This document shows, piece after piece, positions 1-6,544 of a stretch of 8,761 nt of DNA (positions are counted from its first letter, which is position 1; every line of letters starts with the position of its first letter). The stretch lies in the NCBI GenBank assembly GCA_024639025.1, contig JAHEJF010000050.1, forward strand, positions 1-8,761, written 5' to 3'. A program made the translations under genes and the position numbers. The notes below the pieces were generated by a model. That model searched no databases, had not been told where the DNA came from, and saw only the letters and a program-made list of their open reading frames with translations. The stretch is from Ahrensia sp. (lineage in GTDB: Bacteria > Pseudomonadota > Alphaproteobacteria > Rhizobiales > Rhizobiaceae).

Positions 1-1545
1 GAGGGGGTACTCAAGGAAGCAGCAGCAGCAAAGCCACCCAAGCTTGAAGCCCCGCGAGAGGACTGGAGAGATATTCCGCTGATTACCATCGATCCTGCAG
101 ATGCCAAGGATCATGATGACGCTGTGTATGCCGAGCCGGATCCGGACGCCAAAGGCGGGCATATTCTGTATGTTGCGATTGCCGATGTCGCCCATTTCGT
201 GCGCCCTGGAACTCAACTGGATCGCGAAGCCTTGTACCGGGGCAATTCGGTCTATTTTCCTGATCGCGTAGTGCCTATGTTGCCGGAGCGGATCTCCAAC
301 GACCTTTGCTCATTGCGGGAAGGTGTCGACCGTCCGGCAATTGCAGTAAAGATTTGGTTCAATAGCGGCGGCCGTAAAGTCAAACACAGCTTTCATCGGG
401 TGATGATGAAGAGCCATGCCAAATTGTCGTATCAACAGGCGCAGGCGGTAATAGACGGCGCTGCAGATGACGCCACGGCACCGATCATGACCAGCATTCT
501 TCAACCGCTCTGGGATGCTTATGAGTGCATGAAACGGGGGCGCGAAGAACGTGGCCCGCTCGAACTTGACCTGCCAGAGAGAAAGATACTGCTCAAGAAA
601 GATGGTACCGTTGACAGGGTCGTGGTCCCTGCCCGCCTTGATGCCCACAAGCTGATCGAAGAGTGCATGATCCAGGCCAATGTGGCAGCGGCAGAAACGC
701 TTGAGTCCAAAGATCAGCGCCTTGTCTACCGGGTGCACGATTCACCTTCGTTGGCCAAGCAGGAAGCATTGCGTGAATTCTTGAAAACGCTCGATATTCC
801 GCTCGCGCGCGGTGCCGCCCTCAAGCCCGCTTCTTTCAATGACATCCTGATGCGTGTTGCGGGAACCGATCAAGCCGATCTTGTCAATTCAGTGGTGCTT
901 CGCAGCCAAAGCCAAGCGGAGTACTCGCCCGACAATTACGGTCACTTTGGCCTAAATCTTGTCAAATATGCGCATTTTACCTCACCGATCCGTCGCTATG
1001 CGGATCTGATTGTTCATCGCGCCCTGATCTCATCACTGGGTGTTGGAGATGGCAATGACGGGCTGCCGCACCTGGAAATTGATGATTTGCGTGAGATTGC
1101 CGAGAAGATCAGCCAGGCGGAGCGGCGCGCTGTCGTGGCTGAGCGTGCCACAGTCGATCGGTTGATTGCGCAACATTTGAAAGACCGACTGGGCGATGAG
1201 TTTGACGGGCGCATAGCAGGCATGGCCAATTCAGGCTTATTTGTCACACTCAACATTACTGGCGCGGACGGTTTTGTTCCCATATCTACACTGGGTGATG
1301 AATATTATCATTTTGACGAGACCGCCCATGCCATGATCGGTGAGCGCACCGGCAAGGGATATCGACTTGGTGATGCGGTTCAGATCAAAGTGGTTGAAGT
1401 GCAACCCATGGCAGGCGCCATGCGCTTCGAGATGATAACCGAGCCACGTGATCTGGGTGTGTCCACCAAATCATTTCACAAGGCCCGGCGCTCTAAACAC
1501 AGCGGCAGATCCTTTGGCAAAAACGCAAAGCGGCGCAGAAGATAA
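1..1545 (+). CDS. rnr: Ribonuclease R, C-terminal part (5' end outside window)
   Basis: This is a processive 3'-to-5' exoribonuclease that degrades structured RNA, rRNA fragments and mRNA in the cytoplasm. The frame is open from base 1, so the gene begins upstream; 514 residues are present, and the usual N-terminal cold-shock/OB domains are missing from view. Near the start of the visible part lies the RNB catalytic motif IDPADAKDHDDAV, with four aspartates (visible residues 31, 37, 39, 40) spaced like D272, D278, D280 and D281 of the E. coli enzyme. Further on are VYFPDRVVPMLPERISNDLCSL and HFTSPIRRYADLIVHR, the conserved RNB segments around the active site. The C-terminus carries an S1 RNA-binding domain (DEFDGRIAGMANSGLFVTL onward) and ends in a lysine/arginine-rich tail (KARRSKHSGRSFGKNAKRRRR region), as in other RNase R proteins. 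RNase II is less likely, because it lacks the basic tail. The DUF983 gene follows after 9 bp. Confidence 0.96.
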   Translation, partial: EGVLKEAAAAKPPKLEAPREDWRDIPLITIDPADAKDHDDAVYAEPDPDAKGGHILYVAIADVAHFVRPGTQLDREALYRGNSVYFPDRVVPMLPERISNDLCSLREGVDRPAIAVKIWFNSGGRKVKHSFHRVMMKSHAKLSYQQAQAVIDGAADDATAPIMTSILQPLWDAYECMKRGREERGPLELDLPERKILLKKDGTVDRVVVPARLDAHKLIEECMIQANVAAAETLESKDQRLVYRVHDSPSLAKQEALREFLKTLDIPLARGAALKPASFNDILMRVAGTDQADLVNSVVLRSQSQAEYSPDNYGHFGLNLVKYAHFTSPIRRYADLIVHRALISSLGVGDGNDGLPHLEIDDLREIAEKISQAERRAVVAERATVDRLIAQHLKDRLGDEFDGRIAGMANSGLFVTLNITGADGFVPISTLGDEYYHFDETAHAMIGERTGKGYRLGDAVQIKVVEVQPMAGAMRFEMITEPRDLGVSTKSFHKARRSKHSGRSFGKNAKRRRR

Positions 1546-1554
1546 GAGATTGAG

Positions 1555-2013
1555 ATGACCGAAGTTGAAATATTCGGCAACAAACCGTCCAAGGTTCCAT
1601 CAGACAGGCGTGCATTGCTGCCTGCCTTGAAAAACGGTCTACGTTGTCGTTGCCCCAAATGCGGTGAAGGCAAGTTGTTCAGTTCATACGCCAAATCGGT
1701 TGAAGTTTGCGACACCTGTGATGAGGAGATCTTCCATCATCGTGCCGATGATCTGCCTGCTTATTTGAACCTTGCGATCACTGGCCACATCGTCGTGGGC
1801 CTGTATTTGCTGACAGATCGGTATTACGACATGTCGCCATGGGTTGAAGTGAGCCTGTGGGCTGCGTTGGCTGTGATCATGACCGTGCTGATTCTACAAC
1901 CGATCAAAGGCTGGGTTATTGGCTTGCAGTGGGCCAATCGCATGCATGGATTCGGCGGCAATGGCGAGGACGGCACTTTGGACCAAGATGTCGATCCCAC
2001 ACGCTATGGCTGA
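1555..2013 (+). CDS. DUF983 family zinc-ribbon membrane protein
   Basis: This is a 152-aa protein of the DUF983 family, common next to rnr in alphaproteobacteria; its biochemical role is not known. An N-terminal cytoplasmic segment holds two CxxC pairs (RCRCPKCGEGKLF near residues 31-43 and EVCDTCDEE near 50-58) that probably bind one zinc ion. These are followed by the family signature FHHRADDLPAYLN. Two hydrophobic segments follow, about residues 71-90 (LAITGHIVVGLYLL) and 97-118 (VSLWAALAVIMTVLILQ), which I read as membrane helices. The C-terminus is short and acidic. The start at 1555 lies 9 bp after the rnr stop with a weak GAG-type ribosome site (gagattgag). Spacing and strand suggest cotranscription with rnr and the NUDIX gene. 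Function should not be inferred beyond a membrane protein with a zinc ribbon. Confidence 0.92.
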   Translation: MTEVEIFGNKPSKVPSDRRALLPALKNGLRCRCPKCGEGKLFSSYAKSVEVCDTCDEEIFHHRADDLPAYLNLAITGHIVVGLYLLTDRYYDMSPWVEVSLWAALAVIMTVLILQPIKGWVIGLQWANRMHGFGGNGEDGTLDQDVDPTRYG

Positions 2014-2653
2014 TGCTGCGCCTGACTTTGGCGATGGGCCGCCACCCCGGCGCTATCCCAATGTGAAGCCCAGCCATGCTGCGTCGATGATCGTGGCCGA
2101 TCTATCGGGCCCACAGCCCCGTTTTCTGATGGGGCAGCGCTCAACCGCCCATGTGTTCATGCCGGGCTTCCTGGTCTTTCCCGGCGGCCGCTTGGAGAGG
2201 CGCGAGCACATCGATTGTCCTGTGCAGCCCGATGATGAGCGCCTGATAGAAAGGCAAGCCAGCCGCAAGAGGCTGGCCAGGGCACTTCTGGGATGTGCTT
2301 TGCGCGAAACCATGGAAGAAACAGGTCTGGATCTGTCACGCAATAATGCACCGATGCGCTATTTCGCCAGGGCAATAACACCACCTGGGCAAGTGCGACG
2401 CTATGATACGCGCTTTTTTCTGACGACGATCGAAGACAGCGAACAATTGCCTATTTCGCCGGTCGACAACGAACTTGTTGCGGTCAATTGGTTCGAGCAA
2501 TCCCAGATACCATCCGACCGCTTACACCGCATCACCAAGCTGGTTCTGGAAGCGGCATTATCGCGTTTATCGGTCGATCCGATGCTCTTAAAGCAGGTCA
2601 AAACACCCACGCACCGATTTCGTTATGGCAAAGCGGTTGTTGAGTGGGAGTAG
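1988..2653 (+). CDS. NUDIX hydrolase with an extended Nudix box (NUDT19/acyl-CoA diphosphatase-like)
   Basis: The protein is 221 aa from this start. A NUDIX fold is shown by FPGGRLE (residues 64-70) and RETMEETGL (106-114), which supply the glycine and the metal-binding REXXEEXG core of the box. The two halves are separated by an insert of about 25 extra residues compared with the canonical GX5EX7REUXEEXGU box. This split arrangement is known from the NUDT7/NUDT8/NUDT19 branch, some of which cleave CoA or acyl-CoA diphosphates; the substrate here is not proven. The start is uncertain. ATG 1988 has a weak GGA five bases upstream and overlaps the DUF983 gene by 26 bp. ATG 2006 (MADAAPDF) gives an 8-bp overlap and 215 aa but has no ribosome site. 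The first ~25 residues are proline-rich and probably disordered. The overlap suggests translational coupling within the rnr transcript. Confidence 0.88.
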   Translation: MSIPHAMADAAPDFGDGPPPRRYPNVKPSHAASMIVADLSGPQPRFLMGQRSTAHVFMPGFLVFPGGRLERREHIDCPVQPDDERLIERQASRKRLARALLGCALRETMEETGLDLSRNNAPMRYFARAITPPGQVRRYDTRFFLTTIEDSEQLPISPVDNELVAVNWFEQSQIPSDRLHRITKLVLEAALSRLSVDPMLLKQVKTPTHRFRYGKAVVEWE

Positions 2654-2656
2654 AAC

Positions 2657-2684
2657 TTGACTTTTGACCTTTTATGAGTAGTTT
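2657..2684 (+). promoter_or_regulatory. Possible rpmG promoter with tandem TTGAC elements
   Basis: Immediately after the NUDIX stop lie two overlapping -35-like hexamers, TTGACT (2657-2662) and TTGACC (2664-2669). The first is followed after 16 bp by a poor -10 candidate, TAGTTT (2679-2684). A separate promoter for rpmG is plausible because the gene sits 101 bp after the NUDIX stop with its own leader, but the -10 match is weak. Confidence 0.35.
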
Positions 2685-2713
2685 CGCGCCAAATCCGGAG
2701 ACGCTGTCTTAGG

Positions 2714-2751
2714 CGTGCACCGGTCTTTTTATTTCGAAAATCAGGTGCACG
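2714..2751 (+). promoter_or_regulatory. Inverted repeat in the rpmG leader covering the ribosome-binding site
   Basis: CGTGCACC (2714-2721) and GGTGCACG (2744-2751) are perfect 8-bp inverted copies, separated by 22 bases that contain a further short TTTT/AAAA pairing. The right arm includes the AGG at 2743-2745, the only Shine-Dalgarno-like triplet before the rpmG ATG at 2755. A folded leader would therefore hide the ribosome-binding site. The repeat is seen directly; a role in translational control is inference. Confidence 0.5.
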
Positions 2752-2754
2752 ACC

Positions 2755-2922
2755 ATGGCAAAGGCCACAACAATCAAAGTAAAGATGCTTTCAACCGAAG
2801 GCACTGGCTATTTTTACACAGCCAAGAAGAACAGCCGCACAATGACCGAGAAAATGGTCAAGCGCAAATACGATCCTGTTGCGCGCAAGCATGTTGAATT
2901 CAAGGAAGCGAAAATCAAGTAG
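2755..2922 (+). CDS. rpmG: 50S ribosomal protein L33
   Basis: This 55-aa basic protein of the large ribosomal subunit starts [20 protein letters not shown] and ends [10 protein letters not shown]. It carries the L33 hallmarks: an N-terminal strand, then [12 protein letters not shown], then [23 protein letters not shown]. Length and sequence match the alphaproteobacterial form. There are no cysteines, so this is the zinc-free (C-minus) type rather than the CxxC type regulated by zinc in some bacteria. The ATG at 2755 is preceded by AGG nine bases upstream, inside a leader inverted repeat. The gene lies alone between the NUDIX gene and a strong terminator, so it is probably transcribed from its own promoter, with read-through from the rnr operon possible. 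Confidence 0.96.
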   Translation: MAKATTIKVKMLSTEGTGYFYTAKKNSRTMTEKMVKRKYDPVARKHVEFKEAKIK

Positions 2923-2944
2923 TTTCGACTTCTAATACAAGATT

Positions 2945-2984
2945 AAAAAACCGCTGCAACCCTATGGTTCGCAGCGGTTTTTTT
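2945..2984. terminator. Bidirectional rho-independent terminator between rpmG and pleD
   Basis: A 7-bp GC-rich stem, CCGCTGC (2951-2957) with GCAGCGG (2971-2977), is extended inward by AACC/GGTT (2958-2961 and 2966-2969) around a CTAT loop with a bulged C at 2970. It is flanked by an A tract (2945-2950) and a T tract (2978-2984). Read on + it ends rpmG; read on - it lies downstream of the pleD stop, and the A tract then becomes the U tract. It fits two convergent genes sharing one terminator. Confidence 0.92.
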
Positions 2985-3001
2985 ATTCTCAATCATTTTC
3001 A

Positions 3002-4372
3002 TCAAGCAGCGGTGGCAACCACCCTGTTCCGGCCGCTATTCTTGGCTTCATAAAGCGCCTGATCAGCCTGTTTGAGCAGGTCTTTCATGTCATCACTACT
3101 GTTTCGATTGAGCGTAGCGACGCCGACACTGGTGGTGACTTTCAACTGCTTTTCGCCGGACACAAATGCCATCTCTTCCACGCTCTCACGGACGCGTTCG
3201 GCGACTTCCAGCGCCAGTTGGGCAGAGGTATCGGGCATGACGATCACGAATTCTTCGCCGCCATACCGGCAGGCAAGGTCCATACCGCGCACATTCTGAC
3301 GCAACCTTTGGGCAAATTCGCGCAAAACATCATCGCCTGCATCATGGCCGTGGGTGTCATTGATGGCTTTGAATTTGTCGATATCGGTTATCAGTAAGGA
3401 TAGTTCCCTGCCCCGGCCTCGCGCGCGTTCAACCAGTGTCTGCAGATGCGTGTCCAAATAGCGGCGGTTATGCAAGCCTGTCAGTCCATCTGTCACCGCA
3501 AGCTCAATGGATTCAGCCACATTGGAGCGCAATCCGTCGTGGTAGTGCTTGCGTCGCACCTGGGTGCGCAAACGCGCGACAAATTCGTTCTGGTCGACCG
3601 GTCGGATCACGTAATCATTCACGCCCAATTCCAGGGCACGCGCAATAAAGGCGTCGTTTTCGGTATCTGACGACAAGATAATCGGTAAAAAGCGGGTGCG
3701 ATTCAACGACCTTATCTGGCTGCAGACGCGCAGCGGATCAAAATCCTTCAGATCGGCCGATAGAATGACGCAGTCATAATTGCCTTCTGCTGCCGCAAAC
3801 AATCCATCTTGCGGATTGGCGACATGATGCAGCTTGGCATGATCTCTGAGCACGGCCGAAAAACGCTCATAAACAGCGGTACGTTCGTCGATCAACAGAA
3901 CTTCGGGTCTTGATTCGGTAACATCCACACCTTTGGCCAAAAGCTCTTCGATGGCGATATCGCGTGTTGTCACAGCGCGAAGCCGCAATTCATCGGTGAG
4001 CATCTTCAAGCGCACAAGGCTTTTAACGCGTGCCAGCAGTTGCATTTCGTTAACCGGTTTTGTCAAAAAGTCGTCCGCGCCGCATTCCAGACCACGAACG
4101 CGGTCCTTCATTTGGTCCAACGCCGTCACCATCACGACAGGAATATGACTGGTCGCCGGATTGTTCTTCAGCTTGGAGCACACATCAAATCCAGAAATGC
4201 CGGGCATCATGATGTCCAGCAAGACAATATCAATTGCCTCGTTTTTGAGCATTTCAAGCGCATTTTGACCGTCAGAGGCGGTCAAAACCTCGTAATATTC
4301 TTGTTCCAGTCGTGTTTTGAGCAAATCCACATTTGCCTTGACGTCGTCAACAACGAGAATACGTGCGGTCAT
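3002..4372 (-). CDS. pleD: Diguanylate cyclase response regulator PleD (REC-REC-GGDEF)
   Basis: The protein is 456 aa, close to the Caulobacter PleD. It makes cyclic di-GMP from two GTP when its first receiver domain is phosphorylated by DivJ-type kinases, and acts in cell-pole development and the motile-to-sessile switch. REC1 (about 1-120) has the acidic pair D9/D10, phosphoacceptor D53 in LLDIMMPG, and K105-region LTKPV. REC2 (about 155-275) is degenerate: the phosphoacceptor position reads VILSADL, with serine in place of aspartate, so it serves as a dimerisation adaptor. The GGDEF domain has DIDKFKAINDTHGHDAGD and an intact GGEEF active site (371-375). An RxxD motif (RGMD, 362-365) lies five residues before it, which is the product-inhibition I-site, so feedback control by c-di-GMP is expected. 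The start is preceded on the minus strand by GGGAG about 10 bases upstream. It lies 29 bp downstream of divK and is probably cotranscribed with it. Confidence 0.97.
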   Translation of the reverse strand: MTARILVVDDVKANVDLLKTRLEQEYYEVLTASDGQNALEMLKNEAIDIVLLDIMMPGISGFDVCSKLKNNPATSHIPVVMVTALDQMKDRVRGLECGADDFLTKPVNEMQLLARVKSLVRLKMLTDELRLRAVTTRDIAIEELLAKGVDVTESRPEVLLIDERTAVYERFSAVLRDHAKLHHVANPQDGLFAAAEGNYDCVILSADLKDFDPLRVCSQIRSLNRTRFLPIILSSDTENDAFIARALELGVNDYVIRPVDQNEFVARLRTQVRRKHYHDGLRSNVAESIELAVTDGLTGLHNRRYLDTHLQTLVERARGRGRELSLLITDIDKFKAINDTHGHDAGDDVLREFAQRLRQNVRGMDLACRYGGEEFVIVMPDTSAQLALEVAERVRESVEEMAFVSGEKQLKVTTSVGVATLNRNSSDDMKDLLKQADQALYEAKNSGRNRVVATAA

Positions 4373-4401
4373 TTTTCATTAGCTCCCGGCGTTCATTGCC
4401 T

Positions 4402-4773
4402 CTAAGCATCGCCAAGATACGACTTAATAGTTTCAATAAATTTAGGAACTGAGATCGGCTTGGAAATATAGCCTTCACAGCCACCCTGACGGATGCGTTC
4501 TTCGTCACCCTTCATCGCAAATGCGGTGACAGCAATGACAGGAATGGACAATAGATCGTCGTCCTGCTTGAGCCATTTTGTCACTTCAAGGCCCGATACT
4601 TCGGGCAATTGAATATCCATCAATATCAAATCCGGGTTGTGCTCTCGTGCCAGATCAAGCGCTTCGAGACCGTTGCGCGTGCGTACGGTCTCGTAGCCCG
4701 AGGCCTCGATAATATCGCGGAACAGCTTCATATTGAGCTCATTGTCCTCGACAATCATTACCCGTTTGGCCAT
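4402..4773 (-). CDS. divK: Single-domain response regulator DivK
   Basis: This 123-aa protein consists only of a receiver domain. In alphaproteobacteria DivK is phosphorylated by DivJ and dephosphorylated by PleC at the poles; phospho-DivK acts through DivL and CckA to lower CtrA activity and thereby controls cell-cycle progress. Visible features are [11 protein letters not shown] at the N-terminus with acidic residues E9/D10, phosphoacceptor D53 in [20 protein letters not shown], switch residue T83 in [20 protein letters not shown], and K105 in YISKPIS. This pattern is diagnostic for DivK and separates it from CpdR and CheY. The ribosome site AAGGTG is well placed, five bases before the ATG. 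It is the first gene of the divK-pleD operon. No full TTAA-N7-TTAA CtrA box is visible in the upstream gap. Confidence 0.97.
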   Translation of the reverse strand: MAKRVMIVEDNELNMKLFRDIIEASGYETVRTRNGLEALDLAREHNPDLILMDIQLPEVSGLEVTKWLKQDDDLLSIPVIAVTAFAMKGDEERIRQGGCEGYISKPISVPKFIETIKSYLGDA

Positions 4774-4832
4774 GTTTCACCTTTTCCGGCTGTTGCAGAG
4801 AATCACTGCATTGCTTCATTGTGCTTTTCTGT

Positions 4833-4860
4833 TTGAGCCAAGGCCATAGCAAGATTTTAT
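4833..4860 (+). promoter_or_regulatory. Weak candidate promoter for the DUF3572 gene
   Basis: TTGAGC (4833-4838) and TTTTAT (4855-4860) are separated by 16 bp in the 112-bp divergent gap between divK and the DUF3572 gene. The match is mediocre. A promoter must lie in this gap because the two genes diverge, but this particular assignment is tentative. Confidence 0.3.
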
Positions 4861-4885
4861 TGAGATATTGCAAAGAAAGACCGCA

Positions 4886-5188
4886 ATGACCGACAACGCC
4901 ATGAACGCAGACCATGAATCTATCGCGATCGGTGCCTTGTCCTGGATCGCTTCGGATGGAGAATTGATGACCCGGTTTCTTGCGCTGACCGGTATCGAGC
5001 CGGACCAAATTCGTGCCGTTGCGTCCGAACCCGGCTTTCTGGCTGCTGTACTGGACTTCCTATTGGCTCACGAACCGACGCTTGACCGGTTTTGCAATGA
5101 CAACGACATTGAGCCCAAACGGGTGGCGGCGGCACGACAATCCATTGGCGGCCTGGACGTGCCGGGACCCGGCGAGTTTACCGGTTGA
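4886..5188 (+). CDS. DUF3572 family protein
   Basis: This is a small 100-aa protein of the DUF3572 family, a group found in alphaproteobacteria, often beside divK/pleD as here. Its function is unknown. The sequence begins MTDNAMNADHESIAIGALSW and is predicted to be mostly helical, with the stretches SIAIGALSWIASDGELMTRFLALTG, PDQIRAVASEPGFLAAVLDFLL and DLRFC-like LDRFCNDNDIEPKRVAAARQ. There is no signal peptide, membrane helix or metal motif, so it is probably cytosolic. ATG 4886 is chosen because family members begin shortly before the SIAIGAL segment. A TTG at 4868 would add six residues, and ATG 4901 would remove five. The gene diverges from divK and ends 51 bp before dinB, with the SOS box lying in that gap. 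Confidence 0.88.
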   Translation: MTDNAMNADHESIAIGALSWIASDGELMTRFLALTGIEPDQIRAVASEPGFLAAVLDFLLAHEPTLDRFCNDNDIEPKRVAAARQSIGGLDVPGPGEFTG

Positions 5189-5219
5189 TCGGACAAGAAA
5201 ATCCGTGTCGCTGACATCT

Positions 5220-5234
5220 GTTCATGATATGTTC
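5220..5234 (+). promoter_or_regulatory. Candidate LexA operator (alphaproteobacterial SOS box) upstream of dinB
   Basis: GTTC-ATGATAT-GTTC is an exact match to the direct-repeat consensus GTTC-N7-GTTC bound by LexA in alphaproteobacteria. It ends five bases before the dinB ATG. Position and neighbour (a translesion polymerase) agree with SOS control. The TGATAT inside it (5225-5230) could also be the -10 element, which would put LexA on the core promoter; this last point is inference. Confidence 0.82.
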
Positions 5235-5239
5235 AAACC

Positions 5240-6544
5240 ATGACGCACATTGCCGACCATGAAGCACCGGGATTTTGTCGCGATTGCATGACACCGCGTA
5301 TCAGCGGTGCAACACGTTGCACGCAATGTGGTAGCCCCCGGATCGCAAGCCATCCGGAGTTGGACGCATTGTCGATCGCCCATATCGATTGTGACGCGTT
5401 TTATGCTTCGGTGGAGAAGCGCGATAACCCCGAACTGCGCGATAAACCTGTCATCGTGGGTGGCGGTAAACGCGGCGTCGTTTCGACCTGTTGCTACATT
5501 GCCCGGATCCAGGGCGTTCGTTCCGCCATGCCTGCCTTCAAGGCGCGAAAACTGTGTCCAGACGCTGTGTTCGTAAAGCCGCGTATGAGCGTTTATACCC
5601 AAGTGGGCAAGCAGGTGCGGCAGATGATGGAAGAACTGACACCAGCGGTTGAACCCATTTCCATTGATGAAGCCTTTCTGGATCTTACAGGCACGGAAAA
5701 ACTCCATAAGGATACGCCGGCGCGCACCCTTGCCAAATTTGCAAATCATGTCGAAGAAGAGCTGGGCATTTCCGTTTCGGTGGGACTATCGTACTGCAAA
5801 TACCTGGCTAAGGTCGCCTCTGATTTTGAGAAACCGCGCGGATTTTCGGTCATCGGCAAGGCGGAAGCCACATCATTTCTTGCCGACAAGCCAGTGAAGA
5901 TGATTTGGGGAGTAGGCCCCGCCTTCGAAAAGTGGCTTCATGCGGATGGAATCAAGACAATCGGGCAGCTTCAGCAGATGGATGAAGCCACTTTGATGAA
6001 ACGCTATGGCGTGATGGGCAGTCGGCTGTACAATCTGTCGCGCGGTATCGACCACCGGGGCATCGAGCGACGGGGCGGCGCCAAAAGTATCAGCCATGAA
6101 ACCACCTTCAACGAAGATCACGGAACCCATGAAGTGTTGGTGCCGGTGCTGCGCGCATTGAGCGAAAAAGTGTCCGCACGCCTAAAGGACAAGAACCTTG
6201 CCGGACGCACCGTGGTGCTCAAGCTCAAGGATAAGGAGTTCAAATCCATCACCCGCAACAAGCAAGTGGGAGACGCGACGCAATTGGCTGACAGAATATT
6301 CAGAACCGCCTTGCCGATGCTGGAAAAGGAGCTGGATGGAACCCAATACCGCCTGCTTGGGATCGGTGTTTCGGACTTTGTAGATCCGGAGTTCGCTGAC
6401 CCGCTTGATTTGATTGACATTGAAGCGACTCGCCGGGCTGACGCGGAGCGGGCGATCGACGCGCTGCGCGGAAAATTTGGCGACCGCGCTGTGGAAACCG
6501 GCTATACGTTCGGCACGGGGAATCGCGGAAAGCCGACCACATGA
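5240..6544 (+). CDS. dinB: DNA polymerase IV (Y family) with N-terminal zinc-finger-like extension
   Basis: A 434-aa error-prone translesion polymerase that extends primers past damaged bases in the SOS response. Residues 13-30 contain CRDC and CTQC, a CxxC-x10-CxxC knuckle that probably binds zinc; it is absent from E. coli DinB but usual in alphaproteobacterial homologues. The palm/fingers domain starts with [12 protein letters not shown], with catalytic D50 and the steric-gate position Y55. It continues with [13 protein letters not shown] and the second catalytic site SIDEAFLD (D143, E144). [20 protein letters not shown] and the helix-hairpin-helix thumb ([17 protein letters not shown]) follow, then the little-finger domain from about residue 280. 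ADPLDLI near the C-terminus could be a degenerate clamp-binding motif. No Shine-Dalgarno sequence precedes ATG 5240, but a later start would lose the conserved zinc knuckle. An SOS box lies directly upstream, and the stop overlaps the next start as ATGA. Confidence 0.96.
   Translation: MTHIADHEAPGFCRDCMTPRISGATRCTQCGSPRIASHPELDALSIAHIDCDAFYASVEKRDNPELRDKPVIVGGGKRGVVSTCCYIARIQGVRSAMPAFKARKLCPDAVFVKPRMSVYTQVGKQVRQMMEELTPAVEPISIDEAFLDLTGTEKLHKDTPARTLAKFANHVEEELGISVSVGLSYCKYLAKVASDFEKPRGFSVIGKAEATSFLADKPVKMIWGVGPAFEKWLHADGIKTIGQLQQMDEATLMKRYGVMGSRLYNLSRGIDHRGIERRGGAKSISHETTFNEDHGTHEVLVPVLRALSEKVSARLKDKNLAGRTVVLKLKDKEFKSITRNKQVGDATQLADRIFRTALPMLEKELDGTQYRLLGIGVSDFVDPEFADPLDLIDIEATRRADAERAIDALRGKFGDRAVETGYTFGTGNRGKPTT

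Noticed and set aside
1..30. agcagcagcagca run near the left edge as a possible microsatellite or coding oddity
   Set aside because: It encodes four alanines in the linker before the RNase R catalytic domain; it is too short to be a notable repeat.
1857..2066. 69-aa open frame spanning the DUF983/NUDIX junction
   Set aside because: It is a shadow in the third frame of two well-supported genes.
2715..2897. 60-aa open frame in the rpmG region
   Set aside because: It overlaps the real rpmG in another frame; the frame-1 translation from 2755 is an unmistakable L33, while this one has no recognisable features.
4040..4405. 121-aa open frame opposite the start of pleD
   Set aside because: It is antisense to the conserved REC1 domain, and the histidine- and cysteine-rich composition is what antisense reading of that region yields.
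4774..4885. CtrA binding box for divK
   Set aside because: No TTAA-N7-TTAA or close variant was found on either strand of this gap.
5222..5749. 175-aa open frame opposite dinB
   Set aside because: It is antisense to the catalytic part of DinB and shows no family resemblance; it also runs across the SOS box.
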